Shown: positions 25,068 to 33,392 of the stretch, in pieces
How the letters are laid out: each line of letters starts with the position of its first letter
Position numbering within the stretch: the stretch's first letter is position 1
DNA from: Syntrophorhabdaceae bacterium PtaU1.Bin034
Lineage (GTDB): Bacteria > Desulfobacterota_G > Syntrophorhabdia > Syntrophorhabdales > WCHB1-27
NCBI GenBank assembly: GCA_002067405.1
Contig: MVRP01000003.1
Location: 1 to 64,000 of the forward strand
DNA length: 64,000 bases
Direction: 5' to 3'
Made by a program: the position numbers and the translations under genes
Notes under the pieces: model-generated
Told to the model about the DNA's origin: nothing
Database searches by the model: none
Seen by the model: only the letters and a program-made list of their open reading frames with translations

Positions 25068-26276
25068 CTATTTGCCCGCTGCAGCATAGAGGGCGAGCAT
25101 GCCGGAAATCAGGCCCCAGGCCACGTACCCGACCACCGTACCGAGGGTCATGATCAGCACCGGCTCGATAACGGCGGTCATCCGGGCAATCCGGTCCTTG
25201 AGTATTTTGTCGCAGATATCGCCGATCGCCTGCCAGGCCTCATCCAGCAGGCCCGAGTGTTCGCCGACCGTGACGAGCGCCCTCGTCAGGGGTGGGAAGA
25301 ACCGGTCATGGGCCATGGCGGCCGACAGGGGCACCCCGCCGACGACCTGTTCCGTTACCTCAGCCATCTGCCGCCTCACTGCCTCGTTTGTGATGGTGTC
25401 GGCGGTCGCCTTGAGGGCATCCACCAGGGTAATACCGCTTTGGAGCAGCGAACTGAGGGTATTGGCGAACTGCACCACGACGCCATACCGGAGCACCTGC
25501 CCGATCATGGGCAGCTTTATCTTGTGCCGGTCGAAGAACTGTCGAAAATCGGGCAGCATCATAAGCAGGAAAAACCCTGCAATAATGGCCACGGCGGCTA
25601 TCGCCATAGTTCCGCCATGTCTCTTGAGCAAGTCGGCCACATCAAGGAGAAGCTGGGTATTGGCCGGCAGCTTCCGTCCGCTGAGGAGGGTCGCAAACTT
25701 GGGAATGACGAAGGTGACGAGAAAAATCACCACGCCAATGGTCACCACCACCACCACCGACGGATAGATCATACTGGTGATCATCTTCGCCCGTAGGGCG
25801 GACCGGCTTTCCAGAAAGTCTGCAATGCGCTCCAGGATGATGTCCAGCATGCCGCCCAACTCCCCGGCCCGTACCATCTTGACGATCATCTCTCCGAAAA
25901 CCCGCCGATGGGGTTCCATGGCCTGGCTGAGAGGCATGCCCCCCTCAATGCGGAGCTTCACATTGGTCAGTATCTTCCGGAAACGACTGTTTTCGGTTTG
26001 ATCACAGAGAATACCGATGCCTTCCGAAATGGGGAGGTTGGACTTGACCAAGGCCGCAAACATGCGGAAAAAGAGCGCCACCTCCTTGGCCCTGATAGGC
26101 AGTAGCCAGGCGAGGGCGTCGCCGGAAGAGGCAATCGCCTCCGTCTCGTCTATTTCCGTAACGATCAGCCCCCGGGCCCTGAGCCGGTCCACGGCGGCAG
26201 AGATCTCGGCGGCTTCTATGGTGTCCTTGACGCGCTCACCGGCGCTGTCGATGGCGCGATAGCGAAAGTTGGGCAT
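25068..26276 (-). CDS. PilC/GspF inner-membrane platform protein
   Basis: 402 residues, standard GspF/PilC length. Two copies of the T2SS-F domain are visible: about 65-190 (FFRMFAALVKSNLPISEGIG, EGGMPLSQAM) and about 270-390 (FANTLSSLLQSGITLVDALK, GGVPLSAAM). Membrane helices lie near 170-195, 225-245 and 375-398. This protein anchors the assembly ATPase and moves pilin subunits. It starts 3 bases after the PilB stop. Which of the two neighbouring ATPases it serves cannot be told. Confidence 0.92.
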   Translation of the reverse strand: MPNFRYRAIDSAGERVKDTIEAAEISAAVDRLRARGLIVTEIDETEAIASSGDALAWLLPIRAKEVALFFRMFAALVKSNLPISEGIGILCDQTENSRFRKILTNVKLRIEGGMPLSQAMEPHRRVFGEMIVKMVRAGELGGMLDIILERIADFLESRSALRAKMITSMIYPSVVVVVTIGVVIFLVTFVIPKFATLLSGRKLPANTQLLLDVADLLKRHGGTMAIAAVAIIAGFFLLMMLPDFRQFFDRHKIKLPMIGQVLRYGVVVQFANTLSSLLQSGITLVDALKATADTITNEAVRRQMAEVTEQVVGGVPLSAAMAHDRFFPPLTRALVTVGEHSGLLDEAWQAIGDICDKILKDRIARMTAVIEPVLIMTLGTVVGYVAWGLISGMLALYAAAGK

Positions 26277-26278
26277 GG

Positions 26279-27928
26279 TTACTCCAGGGTGACTCGCATA
26301 ATCTCTTCCGGCGTGGTCACACCGGCGCGTACCTTGGCAATGCCGTCCTGGCGGAGGGTGCGGAAGTGTTTGCCCTCGATGGCCCGCTGCTTTATCTCCG
26401 CAAAGGTGGCGCGGGCCATGATCATCCGCCTGAGTTCGTCATCCACGGGCAGAAATTCAAAAATCCCCGTGCGGCCCCGGTAGCCCAGGTGGCAATGCTC
26501 GCAGCCTGCGCCTCGGCAAACGGCAAAGGGGGTTTCCTCGAGCCCGAGCATTGCCGCTTCAGCCTCGGTCATGGTTGACCACTCGCCGCACTGGCTGCAG
26601 ACGGTGCGCACCAGACGCTGGGCCAGCACCGCCCGCACGGAAGCGGAGACCAGAAAGGGTTCGCCCCCCATATCCATCATGCGGCTGAAGGCACTGGGAG
26701 CATCGTTGGTGTGCAGGGTGGCCAGCACCAGGTGCCCGGTAATTGCCGCCCGCAGGGCTATTGTCAGGGTTTCACTGTCGCGGATCTCACCGACCATTAT
26801 CACATCCGGGTCCTGGCGGAGGATGGCCCGCAGCGAACCGGCAAAGGTAACCCTTTCCCCCACGTCCACCTGGGTCTGGTTGACGCCGCGCAGGGTAAGT
26901 TCCACCGGATCTTCGATGGTGGTGATATTGATAGTCTCGCTACGCAGAAGCTGCAAGCCGCCATAGAGGGTTGTGGACTTGCCGGAACCGGTCGGTCCGG
27001 TAACCAGCAGGATGCCATGCGCCAGGCGCAGGTGCGCCTTGAAAGAGGCAAGGTCGTCCTCGCCCATACCCAGGGCATTCAGGTCGATGTGTTCGTCGTA
27101 AGGCGGGAGGATTCGCAGAACCGCCTTTTCGCCGTTCACCACTGGCAGGACACTGGCCCGTACATTGACGCCGTCCATCTGCACATCGAGCGCCTGGGGT
27201 TCGAAATAGAAAGAACCGTCCTGGGGCTTGCGCCGCTCGGCGATATTCATGCCGGCGAGCACCTTGATGCGCGAGACTAGTTTGGCGGCCAGTTCAAAGG
27301 GGAGCTGCTCCGTCTGGTGGAGCATGCCGTCAACACGCAACCGGACGATGAGCTCGGATTTTTCCGGCTCCACGTGGATATCGGAAGCGCCCATGTTGAC
27401 GGCGCGCACCATGAGCTTCTCCAGCAATTCGACGATGAAACCAACGTCTTCGTTGCCCACCGGACCGGCCATTCTGATGGTGGTGTCAAATTGACTGCTG
27501 AAAAAGAGATGCTGCATCTTCTTCAACTGCCGGGGTGAGGTCATCACCAGCCGCACCTGACGCTTGCAAAGGCGGGAAATAGTCTGGAGCATGGACTGGG
27601 GCAGGGGAACAGAGCAGGCCAGCAGCAGTTCGCCGTGCTCGCCGGTCGCCACGGGCAGGACATTGAACTTGAGGGCAAGCTTCATGGGTATGGCGTTGAC
27701 CATACCCTTCTCAATACCCTCCAGTCCCCCCTTGTAGAGGGGGATGCCGTGAAACTCGGCCAGAAGGGCCGTCAGGTCCTCCTCACCCAGCAATCCCTCC
27801 CGCACGGCAATCATGCCGATCTTGTCCCGGACCAGCCGTTGGGTCGTCAGGAGCCGCGACAGTTGCTCGCGGGTGATCACGCCCCGCTCCACCAGAAACT
27901 CACCGAAATGGGCCGCCGGCTTCAGCAT
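26279..27928 (-). CDS. PilB/GspE assembly ATPase
   Basis: 549 residues from ATG 27928 (GGGAG upstream), overlapping the PilT-like gene by 7 bases; an upstream in-frame extension is a poor start. It has an N-terminal MshEN-type domain (FGEFLVERGVITREQLSRLL), Walker A GPTGSGKSTTLYG, Asp box and Walker B (DPDVIMVGEIRDSETL), His box and a C-terminal zinc site with four Cys (CSQCGEW, then CRGAGCEHCHLGYRGRTG). It powers pilus or pseudopilus extension. Intact. Confidence 0.93.
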   Translation of the reverse strand: MLKPAAHFGEFLVERGVITREQLSRLLTTQRLVRDKIGMIAVREGLLGEEDLTALLAEFHGIPLYKGGLEGIEKGMVNAIPMKLALKFNVLPVATGEHGELLLACSVPLPQSMLQTISRLCKRQVRLVMTSPRQLKKMQHLFFSSQFDTTIRMAGPVGNEDVGFIVELLEKLMVRAVNMGASDIHVEPEKSELIVRLRVDGMLHQTEQLPFELAAKLVSRIKVLAGMNIAERRKPQDGSFYFEPQALDVQMDGVNVRASVLPVVNGEKAVLRILPPYDEHIDLNALGMGEDDLASFKAHLRLAHGILLVTGPTGSGKSTTLYGGLQLLRSETINITTIEDPVELTLRGVNQTQVDVGERVTFAGSLRAILRQDPDVIMVGEIRDSETLTIALRAAITGHLVLATLHTNDAPSAFSRMMDMGGEPFLVSASVRAVLAQRLVRTVCSQCGEWSTMTEAEAAMLGLEETPFAVCRGAGCEHCHLGYRGRTGIFEFLPVDDELRRMIMARATFAEIKQRAIEGKHFRTLRQDGIAKVRAGVTTPEEIMRVTLE

Positions 27929-29052
27929 ACCCTGACTCCCTTCGCGGCCGCACGGCGACTGTCGAGGCGACGTTTGAGAAAGCTTTCGTCGCGGGCGGCG
28001 GCCAGTCCCGTCTCCAGGGAGATCTTGCCCTCTTCGATAAGGCGGATCAGGCACTGTTCCATAGTCTGCATGCCTTGCTGCACACCCGTTTCGATGGCCG
28101 AATAGATCATATCATCCTTGCCCTGGCGGATCAGATTGGCAATGCCGGGCGTGGAGATCATCAGTTCCACGGCCGGCACCCGCCCCGTATCGGCCGCGTT
28201 AGGCAGCAGGCGCTGGGAGACAACAGCCTTCAGCGTCGCCGACAATTGCTGCCGGATCTGTGTCTGCTCTCCGGCCGGAAAAGCGCCCACCATGCGGTTG
28301 ATGGTGGAGATGCAGTCACGGGAGTGGAGGGTGGAGAATACCAGGTGGCCCGTCTCTGCCGCCATGATGGCGGTGCGCATGGTGTCCAGGTCCCGCATCT
28401 CGCCCACGAGGATGACGTCGGGATCGGCACGGAGGGCGTCGCGCAGGGCATCGGGAAAGGAAAGCACATCAGAGTGCAGCTCCCGTTGGTGAATGACGCT
28501 CAAGTTGTTCTGGTGCACGTATTCGATGGGGTCCTCAATGGTGATGATGTTCTGACGGCTGCTGCCGTTGATGCTGTCCAGGATGGTCGCCAGGGTGGTG
28601 GTCTTGCCCGAACCGGTCACACCGGTGAGAAGGACCAGGCCGTCCCTGAGATGGGAAAGGGTGCCGATGGTTTCCGGTAGCCCGAGACTTTGCAGGGTGG
28701 GGATGCCGTCGGCCAGGAGACGGACGGCAAGGCTCAGGGCGCCCCGCTGGTAGAAAGCAGCCAGCCGGAAGCGCCCCACGTCAGGTACGCTTAGGGCGAA
28801 GTCTACGGAACGTTTAGAGGCCAGCACCTCCCGGTGGCGGGGCATGAGGATCTCATCGAGCAGTTTTTCGATGTCTTCCGGCTGGTAGGCATCGCAATTC
28901 ATGGAATGCAGTTGACCCTTGATGCGGAATACCGGCGGCATGAACGCTGTCAGGTGCAGGTCGGAGGCCTTACGCATCAGGGTCTCCCGGAACAGGTCCT
29001 TCATATCGCGGGGGCGCGCCTCGGACAGGGTGTTCGCTTCGCGGTGGCTCAT
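27922..29052 (-). CDS. PilT-like retraction ATPase
   Basis: 376 residues. N-terminal PAS-like domain (ASDLHLTAFMPPVFRIKGQL), Walker A (GVTGSGKTTTLATI), Walker B region (ADPDVILVGEMRDLDTMRTA) and C-terminal MSTPGIANLIRQ-type helix, all typical of PilT/PilU. The zinc finger of PilB-type proteins is absent. Presence of a PilT-like ATPase argues for a dynamic type IV pilus or a retractable pseudopilus rather than a plain type II secretion system. The start overlaps the secretin stop (ATGA). Confidence 0.92.
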   Translation of the reverse strand: MSHREANTLSEARPRDMKDLFRETLMRKASDLHLTAFMPPVFRIKGQLHSMNCDAYQPEDIEKLLDEILMPRHREVLASKRSVDFALSVPDVGRFRLAAFYQRGALSLAVRLLADGIPTLQSLGLPETIGTLSHLRDGLVLLTGVTGSGKTTTLATILDSINGSSRQNIITIEDPIEYVHQNNLSVIHQRELHSDVLSFPDALRDALRADPDVILVGEMRDLDTMRTAIMAAETGHLVFSTLHSRDCISTINRMVGAFPAGEQTQIRQQLSATLKAVVSQRLLPNAADTGRVPAVELMISTPGIANLIRQGKDDMIYSAIETGVQQGMQTMEQCLIRLIEEGKISLETGLAAARDESFLKRRLDSRRAAAKGVRVC

Positions 29053-30869
29053 GGCTGCACCTCCCTCACCTCCGGGATAATGTTCTGGCTGCCCTTAGTG
29101 ATATGATCGTGGGAACTCTTCCGACTAAGGAACTGGTCGGACGTGCGGCCTGCCATGGCCGGGTGGGCAATAACATGGGGCGTGAGTACGATGACCGTCT
29201 CGATCTTTTGTTTAACGTTGTCCACATCCCGGAACAGCACACCCATATAGGGTATATCACCCAAAAGCGGCACTTTCTTCGTGTTCCTTTCCACGCTTTC
29301 CTTGATGATGCCGCCGATGGCGATGGATTGCCCCGATCTGGCGGAAAGGACGGATTTGAGATTGGTCTTGTTGACGCCGTCCAGGGCGTAGGTGATCACC
29401 TCGCCGGTCACGTTGTTCACTACCTGTGTGGTGCTGAAGTTGAGGATGGCGCTGGAGATCTCCGCATCGATCTCCAGGGTTACCGTACCATCGTCATTAA
29501 TGAAGGGCGTCAGTTCCACGTCCGTGCCCAACTCCTCCCGTTTGATCTGCACTTCAAAGGTATTGATGGTATTGTTGGCGTCCTCACCGATGGTGATCGT
29601 CTTTGAGGTTACCTGATCCCGCAGGGGGGTTTCCTCCCCCACAAAAAACTCTACCTTACTGTTGTTGGCCGCCATGAGGAATGGTGTGGAAAAGACCTGA
29701 ACTCTGCCCTTTGATTCAAAGAAGGCAATGCGTAAATCCAGCTTTTCGCTGTCGAAAACGAAATTGAAGGCCGTGGACCCGCTGACACTCGCTCCACCCA
29801 GAGCAAGGCCGGTGGCGTAGTTCCCCAGGGAGCCGGCCGAGCCCGTGTCCGCATAATCGAAACGGAAGAAGCTCTGGAAGCCGTCATCCAGGTTCAGTTG
29901 CAGAATCTTGATCTCCAGCAGCACCTGGCTGGTGGGTGTGTCGAGATTTTCGATAATCCGTCCCATTTCATTGAGCAGGGTGCTGTCCAGGGACCGGGCG
30001 ATAATACTGTTGTTCCGCTTGAATACGGTCAGCATGGCCAAAAGCGGCCGGGTCGTCTGAGTGCCTGCCGCCTTGGCGTCGGCCCCTGTCCGGCCTGCGG
30101 CGGTTTGCTCCACGCCGATTTTCTCCAACTGGGCAGGGGAGAGGCCAAGGGTATCGCTGACTCGTCCGGTGGTACTCGCAGTCGAGGTCAAGCCGGTGGA
30201 TGTCGTAGAGGAAGGGTCCAGGTGGCCGTAGACCTTTTCGTCGTCAATGACCGTGAGACGCACCTCGTCGCCCATGATCGCCTTAATGACTTTGGCCATG
30301 TCCAGGGCATTGGAATAACGCACGTAAAAGGCCCGTGTCTGATCGCTCTGCCGCGCCTCCAGGTCGCGCACATACTCCTCACGGGTCATCAGGGTGATGA
30401 TGCCTTTCCCCTCCCGGAACCACAGGTCGTTCAGGCGGCAGAGGGCCTCCAGGGCATCCCGGACCCGTACGTCCTTCAGATAGATGCTGACCCTCCGGTC
30501 TGCCACTGCGCCGCTGGCCACCACGTTAAAGCCGCTCAACTCGGTCAGCAGCTCCGTCACGACCCGCACCTGGGCGTCGCGAAGCGCGAAGGAACGCAGC
30601 ACCAGATCGAGCCCGAGCCTGGTCGCCTGGTCGTTGGCGGCCAGGAGACGGCGAGCCTCGTCGGGCCCGGCCACAGGCGTACCTTTGATGATGCGCACCT
30701 TGGCCGGCTGTTCCTCCAGATCGCGCTGCGTCGGCATGGGAACTCCTGTAACTTCGGGCTTGCGCACGCCGTAGTTTGGGTCTGACTTGCGCAGTTCTTC
30801 CCGGAGGCCGGCGCAGGCCTGGAGCGCCAGGACCAGCGTCGCCAAAAGCACAATCCTTACAATCTTCAT
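29049..30869 (-). CDS. Secretin (PilQ/MshL/GspD-like)
   Basis: 606 residues, lipoprotein signal (VLLATLVLALQACAG). N-domains at about 85-220 (NVVASGAVADRRVSIYLKDV, FYVRYSNALDMAKVIKAIMG), then the secretin domain from about 310 (QVLLEIKILQLNLDDGFQSF, VQVFSTPFLMAANNSKVEFF, DVELTPFINDDGTVTLEID, VPLLGDIPYMGVLF). It forms the outer-membrane channel for the pilus or pseudopilus. A Ser/Thr-rich insert (SSTTSTGLTSTASTTG) lies between N-domains. The gene overlaps its neighbours on both sides by four bases. Confidence 0.92.
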   Translation of the reverse strand: MKIVRIVLLATLVLALQACAGLREELRKSDPNYGVRKPEVTGVPMPTQRDLEEQPAKVRIIKGTPVAGPDEARRLLAANDQATRLGLDLVLRSFALRDAQVRVVTELLTELSGFNVVASGAVADRRVSIYLKDVRVRDALEALCRLNDLWFREGKGIITLMTREEYVRDLEARQSDQTRAFYVRYSNALDMAKVIKAIMGDEVRLTVIDDEKVYGHLDPSSTTSTGLTSTASTTGRVSDTLGLSPAQLEKIGVEQTAAGRTGADAKAAGTQTTRPLLAMLTVFKRNNSIIARSLDSTLLNEMGRIIENLDTPTSQVLLEIKILQLNLDDGFQSFFRFDYADTGSAGSLGNYATGLALGGASVSGSTAFNFVFDSEKLDLRIAFFESKGRVQVFSTPFLMAANNSKVEFFVGEETPLRDQVTSKTITIGEDANNTINTFEVQIKREELGTDVELTPFINDDGTVTLEIDAEISSAILNFSTTQVVNNVTGEVITYALDGVNKTNLKSVLSARSGQSIAIGGIIKESVERNTKKVPLLGDIPYMGVLFRDVDNVKQKIETVIVLTPHVIAHPAMAGRTSDQFLSRKSSHDHITKGSQNIIPEVREVQP

Positions 30870-31234
30870 TGAATGAGCACCTCGTAGGCTTTGCCGTCCC
30901 TCCCCGTGAATACGGCGCTCTTCTCCTTGATGGCCGTCACGGTGAACTCGTAGACCACATCCTCGAGGTCCAGGCTGATGCGGTTGCCGACCCGGAACAC
31001 TTTAGGGTTTTCGTCTTCGCCCACCTGGAGAATGATACCGCTGTAGCGGTCCGTGCAGATCACCCCTTTCAAATGGAGCATCTGGATGGCGCCGACGATG
31101 TTGCGGGGAACGGTGAAGGGGTTGCGGGCCAGGGTCTCGGCGGCATGGGAAGACGGGCACGGCGCAACCGGCACCGTAGCGGCGACCAGGATAACCATAC
31201 CGGCAAGGACCGGCAATCCGATGTAGTGTTTCAT
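30866..31234 (-). CDS. PilP-like pilotin/alignment protein
   Basis: 122 residues from ATG 31234, which overlaps the PilO-like stop (ATGA). The open frame further upstream lies inside pilO and is rejected. N-terminal signal or anchor (LPVLAGMVILVAATVPVAPC) followed by a small beta domain (AIQMLHLKGVICTDRYSGII, FRVGNRISLDLEDVVYEFTV). Gene order and the beta domain fit PilP/GspC-type proteins that connect the inner-membrane PilMNO complex to the secretin. Sequence alone is weakly conserved. Confidence 0.7.
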   Translation of the reverse strand: MKHYIGLPVLAGMVILVAATVPVAPCPSSHAAETLARNPFTVPRNIVGAIQMLHLKGVICTDRYSGIILQVGEDENPKVFRVGNRISLDLEDVVYEFTVTAIKEKSAVFTGRDGKAYEVLIQ

Positions 31235-31833
31235 ATGAACAACTCCATGGTAATGCGCAGGGTTTGTTTTTCGGACTGTTGCAGCGGGATGGCCCGTAGT
31301 TGCCGTGCCGCCCCGCCGGGGGATCCGGGCTTTATTTCGGACTGTTGCAGCGAAATGGCGCCCAGTTTCACGGGGTCCGGCATGGCGGCCAGACGGTCCA
31401 AAAACTGCAGATAGCGGAAATAGCCGCCCGACAGGGTCAGTTCGTAGCGGTTCCATTCGAGCAGCCCGTCACTGGCCTTCCCCTTGGGCGTCAGGGAAAG
31501 CACGGTCAGGCCGCTGGCGGCCAGATGGCGGCTGACCCGGCTGAGCATCTCGCTGAGCTGCCGCTCGTCGCCCGTGCTTACGGCAATGTGTTTCATCTGA
31601 TCCTTGAGACCCGCCAGTTCCTTTTTCTTGTTCTCCAGGGTGCGCCGGAGGGAGACGGCGGAGGGCACGGCATTCAGGGCATTTACCTCGCCGATCACCT
31701 TGTTGAGCTGGGCCACCGTGGCCTTGAACTTCTTCTCCTGGGGTTCGTAGAACCGCTTCATGTACAGGAAGCAGCAGGCGATGATGACCGCCGCGACGAC
31801 ACCCAGCTTTTCAAAACGGGACAGTTTTCTCAT
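31231..31833 (-). CDS. PilO-like alignment protein
   Basis: 200 residues: a short cytoplasmic start, one membrane helix (about 10-25, LGVVAAVIIACCFLYM), a coiled coil (about 33-85) and a ferredoxin-like periplasmic domain (LAASGLTVLSLTPKG, YELTLSGGYFRYLQFLDRLA). This matches PilO. Near the C-terminus the motif AISLQQSE recurs 26 residues later as AIPLQQSE. The underlying DNA repeat is about 20 bases long, which suggests a small internal duplication. Overlaps its neighbours by four bases each. Confidence 0.82.
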   Translation of the reverse strand: MRKLSRFEKLGVVAAVIIACCFLYMKRFYEPQEKKFKATVAQLNKVIGEVNALNAVPSAVSLRRTLENKKKELAGLKDQMKHIAVSTGDERQLSEMLSRVSRHLAASGLTVLSLTPKGKASDGLLEWNRYELTLSGGYFRYLQFLDRLAAMPDPVKLGAISLQQSEIKPGSPGGAARQLRAIPLQQSEKQTLRITMELFI

Positions 31834-33392
31834 AGGGATTGGCTCACCGGTTTGACGACAATCTCAAAGGAGAGGAATGCCTTGTCCTTCTCCCCCTGCT
31901 CGGCCTTGACCAGCCGGGCGGATTGACACCACCTCTGCCGCTGCAGCGCCGTCATGAATCGACCCAGGGTCCCCTGGCCCTCCGCGACACCCTTCACCCT
32001 GTAAGTGCCTGCCTTGACGGCATCCTGCCCGGTTGCTTCCACGGCCGCCCGGTCGATGATCGTCAGGATAATGCGATCGGAGACACAGGCGCCCATGCCG
32101 CGGATCTGCGTGATAATGCCGCGCAGCTCGATGTCGGCCCGGCCGTTGATATAGTCCAGCTTTTTCTTGACAACAGTAATCTCCGCCGTGGTGTCGGCAT
32201 CCTCCTTGAGGAGCTTCTCGTACTCCGCGATCTTACCTTTGCGCTCGATCACCTCCTGCTGAAGCTGAGTAATACGCTTTTTGTAGGTAGACTCCCTGTA
32301 ATGCATGTAGCCGTAGTGGCCGACCAGAAAAAGCAGCGTCACTGCGGTCACGGCAACAGGAAAGAGGTACGCGCTCTTTTTCAGTCGCTGGGCCACGGGC
32401 ACGCTGTCCTCAATGCCCAGTTCGCGGCCCCGCTTGTCGAGCAGTTCCCGGACTGCCGCGCCCACCACGGTGCCGTAGACGGCATGCTCCCCCTCGACAC
32501 GGGAATCGGTGATCCCGGCTGAACGGGACAATGCCAGAACGCGGGCGCCGCTGGCGCAAAAACCGGCAATATAGGACACGACCCGTTCGCTGGCGGCGCC
32601 TACGCCGGATAGGATCAACGGTTCCGGAGAAGGCACCTGTCGGGCCATGAACCGCAGGGAATCCTCCAGTTCACGGGAAATCACCTCCCCGTCGAGATGG
32701 GCCAGGATAGACTCCATGCTCAGGGCCAGGGTGTTGATGGTTTCCGGGGTCCGGCCCCGGACAATGGCAAAGTTGGAGTAGTCGCTGCCCACCTCCAGAA
32801 TGGCCCGGGGCGTCTCCAGCCGATCCATAAGCAGGGGCATGTAGAAGGTCACATCGGGAGGGTAGATACGGCGCAGGGCAAAACCGGCCACCCGGAACCG
32901 CTCCTTTACCGCCCGGTACACATTGCGCTCCAGGGCGGTGACGGTTATGGCCACCTGGTCGAGGTCCTCGTAAACGACTTCCCCTGGGCGGTTATCTCGG
33001 GTCGTGGCCGGTTGTACACCAACGAGGGCATTGACGCCGGTAATGCCCGTATAGGGCTCCACCTCCCAGCGCACCGCTTCCCTGAGCCGGTCGCCTTTGA
33101 GGGAGGCGACCTTGCTACGGTCCATATGCAGTTCGAAAGCCCGCGCCATGGCTGTGACGAATACCGCCGGGCCGCCGGGGCAGCGCAGGCGCTCGGCCAG
33201 GGACTTCACCTCCTCCACGGAGGGCAGGTCGCCCCCGGGGTCCGTCTTCTTCATGGCCGCGAAGTCGATGATCTCCAGGGAACGGGCAGAATTCCGCACC
33301 CGTGCGGCCCGCACCTCGTTCCCTACCACCTCCACGGCCAGCAGGTCTTTTGCCATCAGCTTCTGCAACACGTCTCCTCCAATAGGACCCAT
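31830..33392 (-). CDS. Fused PilM-PilN protein
   Basis: 520 residues. Residues about 15-330 form a PilM-type actin-like ATPase fold (LLAVEVVGNEVRAARVRNSA, ILEVGSDYSNFAIVRG, LILSGVGAASERVVSYIAGF). A membrane helix follows at about 355-372 (YLFPVAVTAVTLLFLVGHYG), then a PilN-type coiled coil and periplasmic domain (ITQLQQEVIERKGKIAEYEK, GIITQIRGMGACVSDRIILT). PilM is normally cytoplasmic and binds the PilN N-terminus; here the two are one polypeptide, which fixes the stoichiometry. The start is coupled to the upstream pseudopilin stop (TGATG). Confidence 0.88.
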   Translation of the reverse strand: MGPIGGDVLQKLMAKDLLAVEVVGNEVRAARVRNSARSLEIIDFAAMKKTDPGGDLPSVEEVKSLAERLRCPGGPAVFVTAMARAFELHMDRSKVASLKGDRLREAVRWEVEPYTGITGVNALVGVQPATTRDNRPGEVVYEDLDQVAITVTALERNVYRAVKERFRVAGFALRRIYPPDVTFYMPLLMDRLETPRAILEVGSDYSNFAIVRGRTPETINTLALSMESILAHLDGEVISRELEDSLRFMARQVPSPEPLILSGVGAASERVVSYIAGFCASGARVLALSRSAGITDSRVEGEHAVYGTVVGAAVRELLDKRGRELGIEDSVPVAQRLKKSAYLFPVAVTAVTLLFLVGHYGYMHYRESTYKKRITQLQQEVIERKGKIAEYEKLLKEDADTTAEITVVKKKLDYINGRADIELRGIITQIRGMGACVSDRIILTIIDRAAVEATGQDAVKAGTYRVKGVAEGQGTLGRFMTALQRQRWCQSARLVKAEQGEKDKAFLSFEIVVKPVSQSL

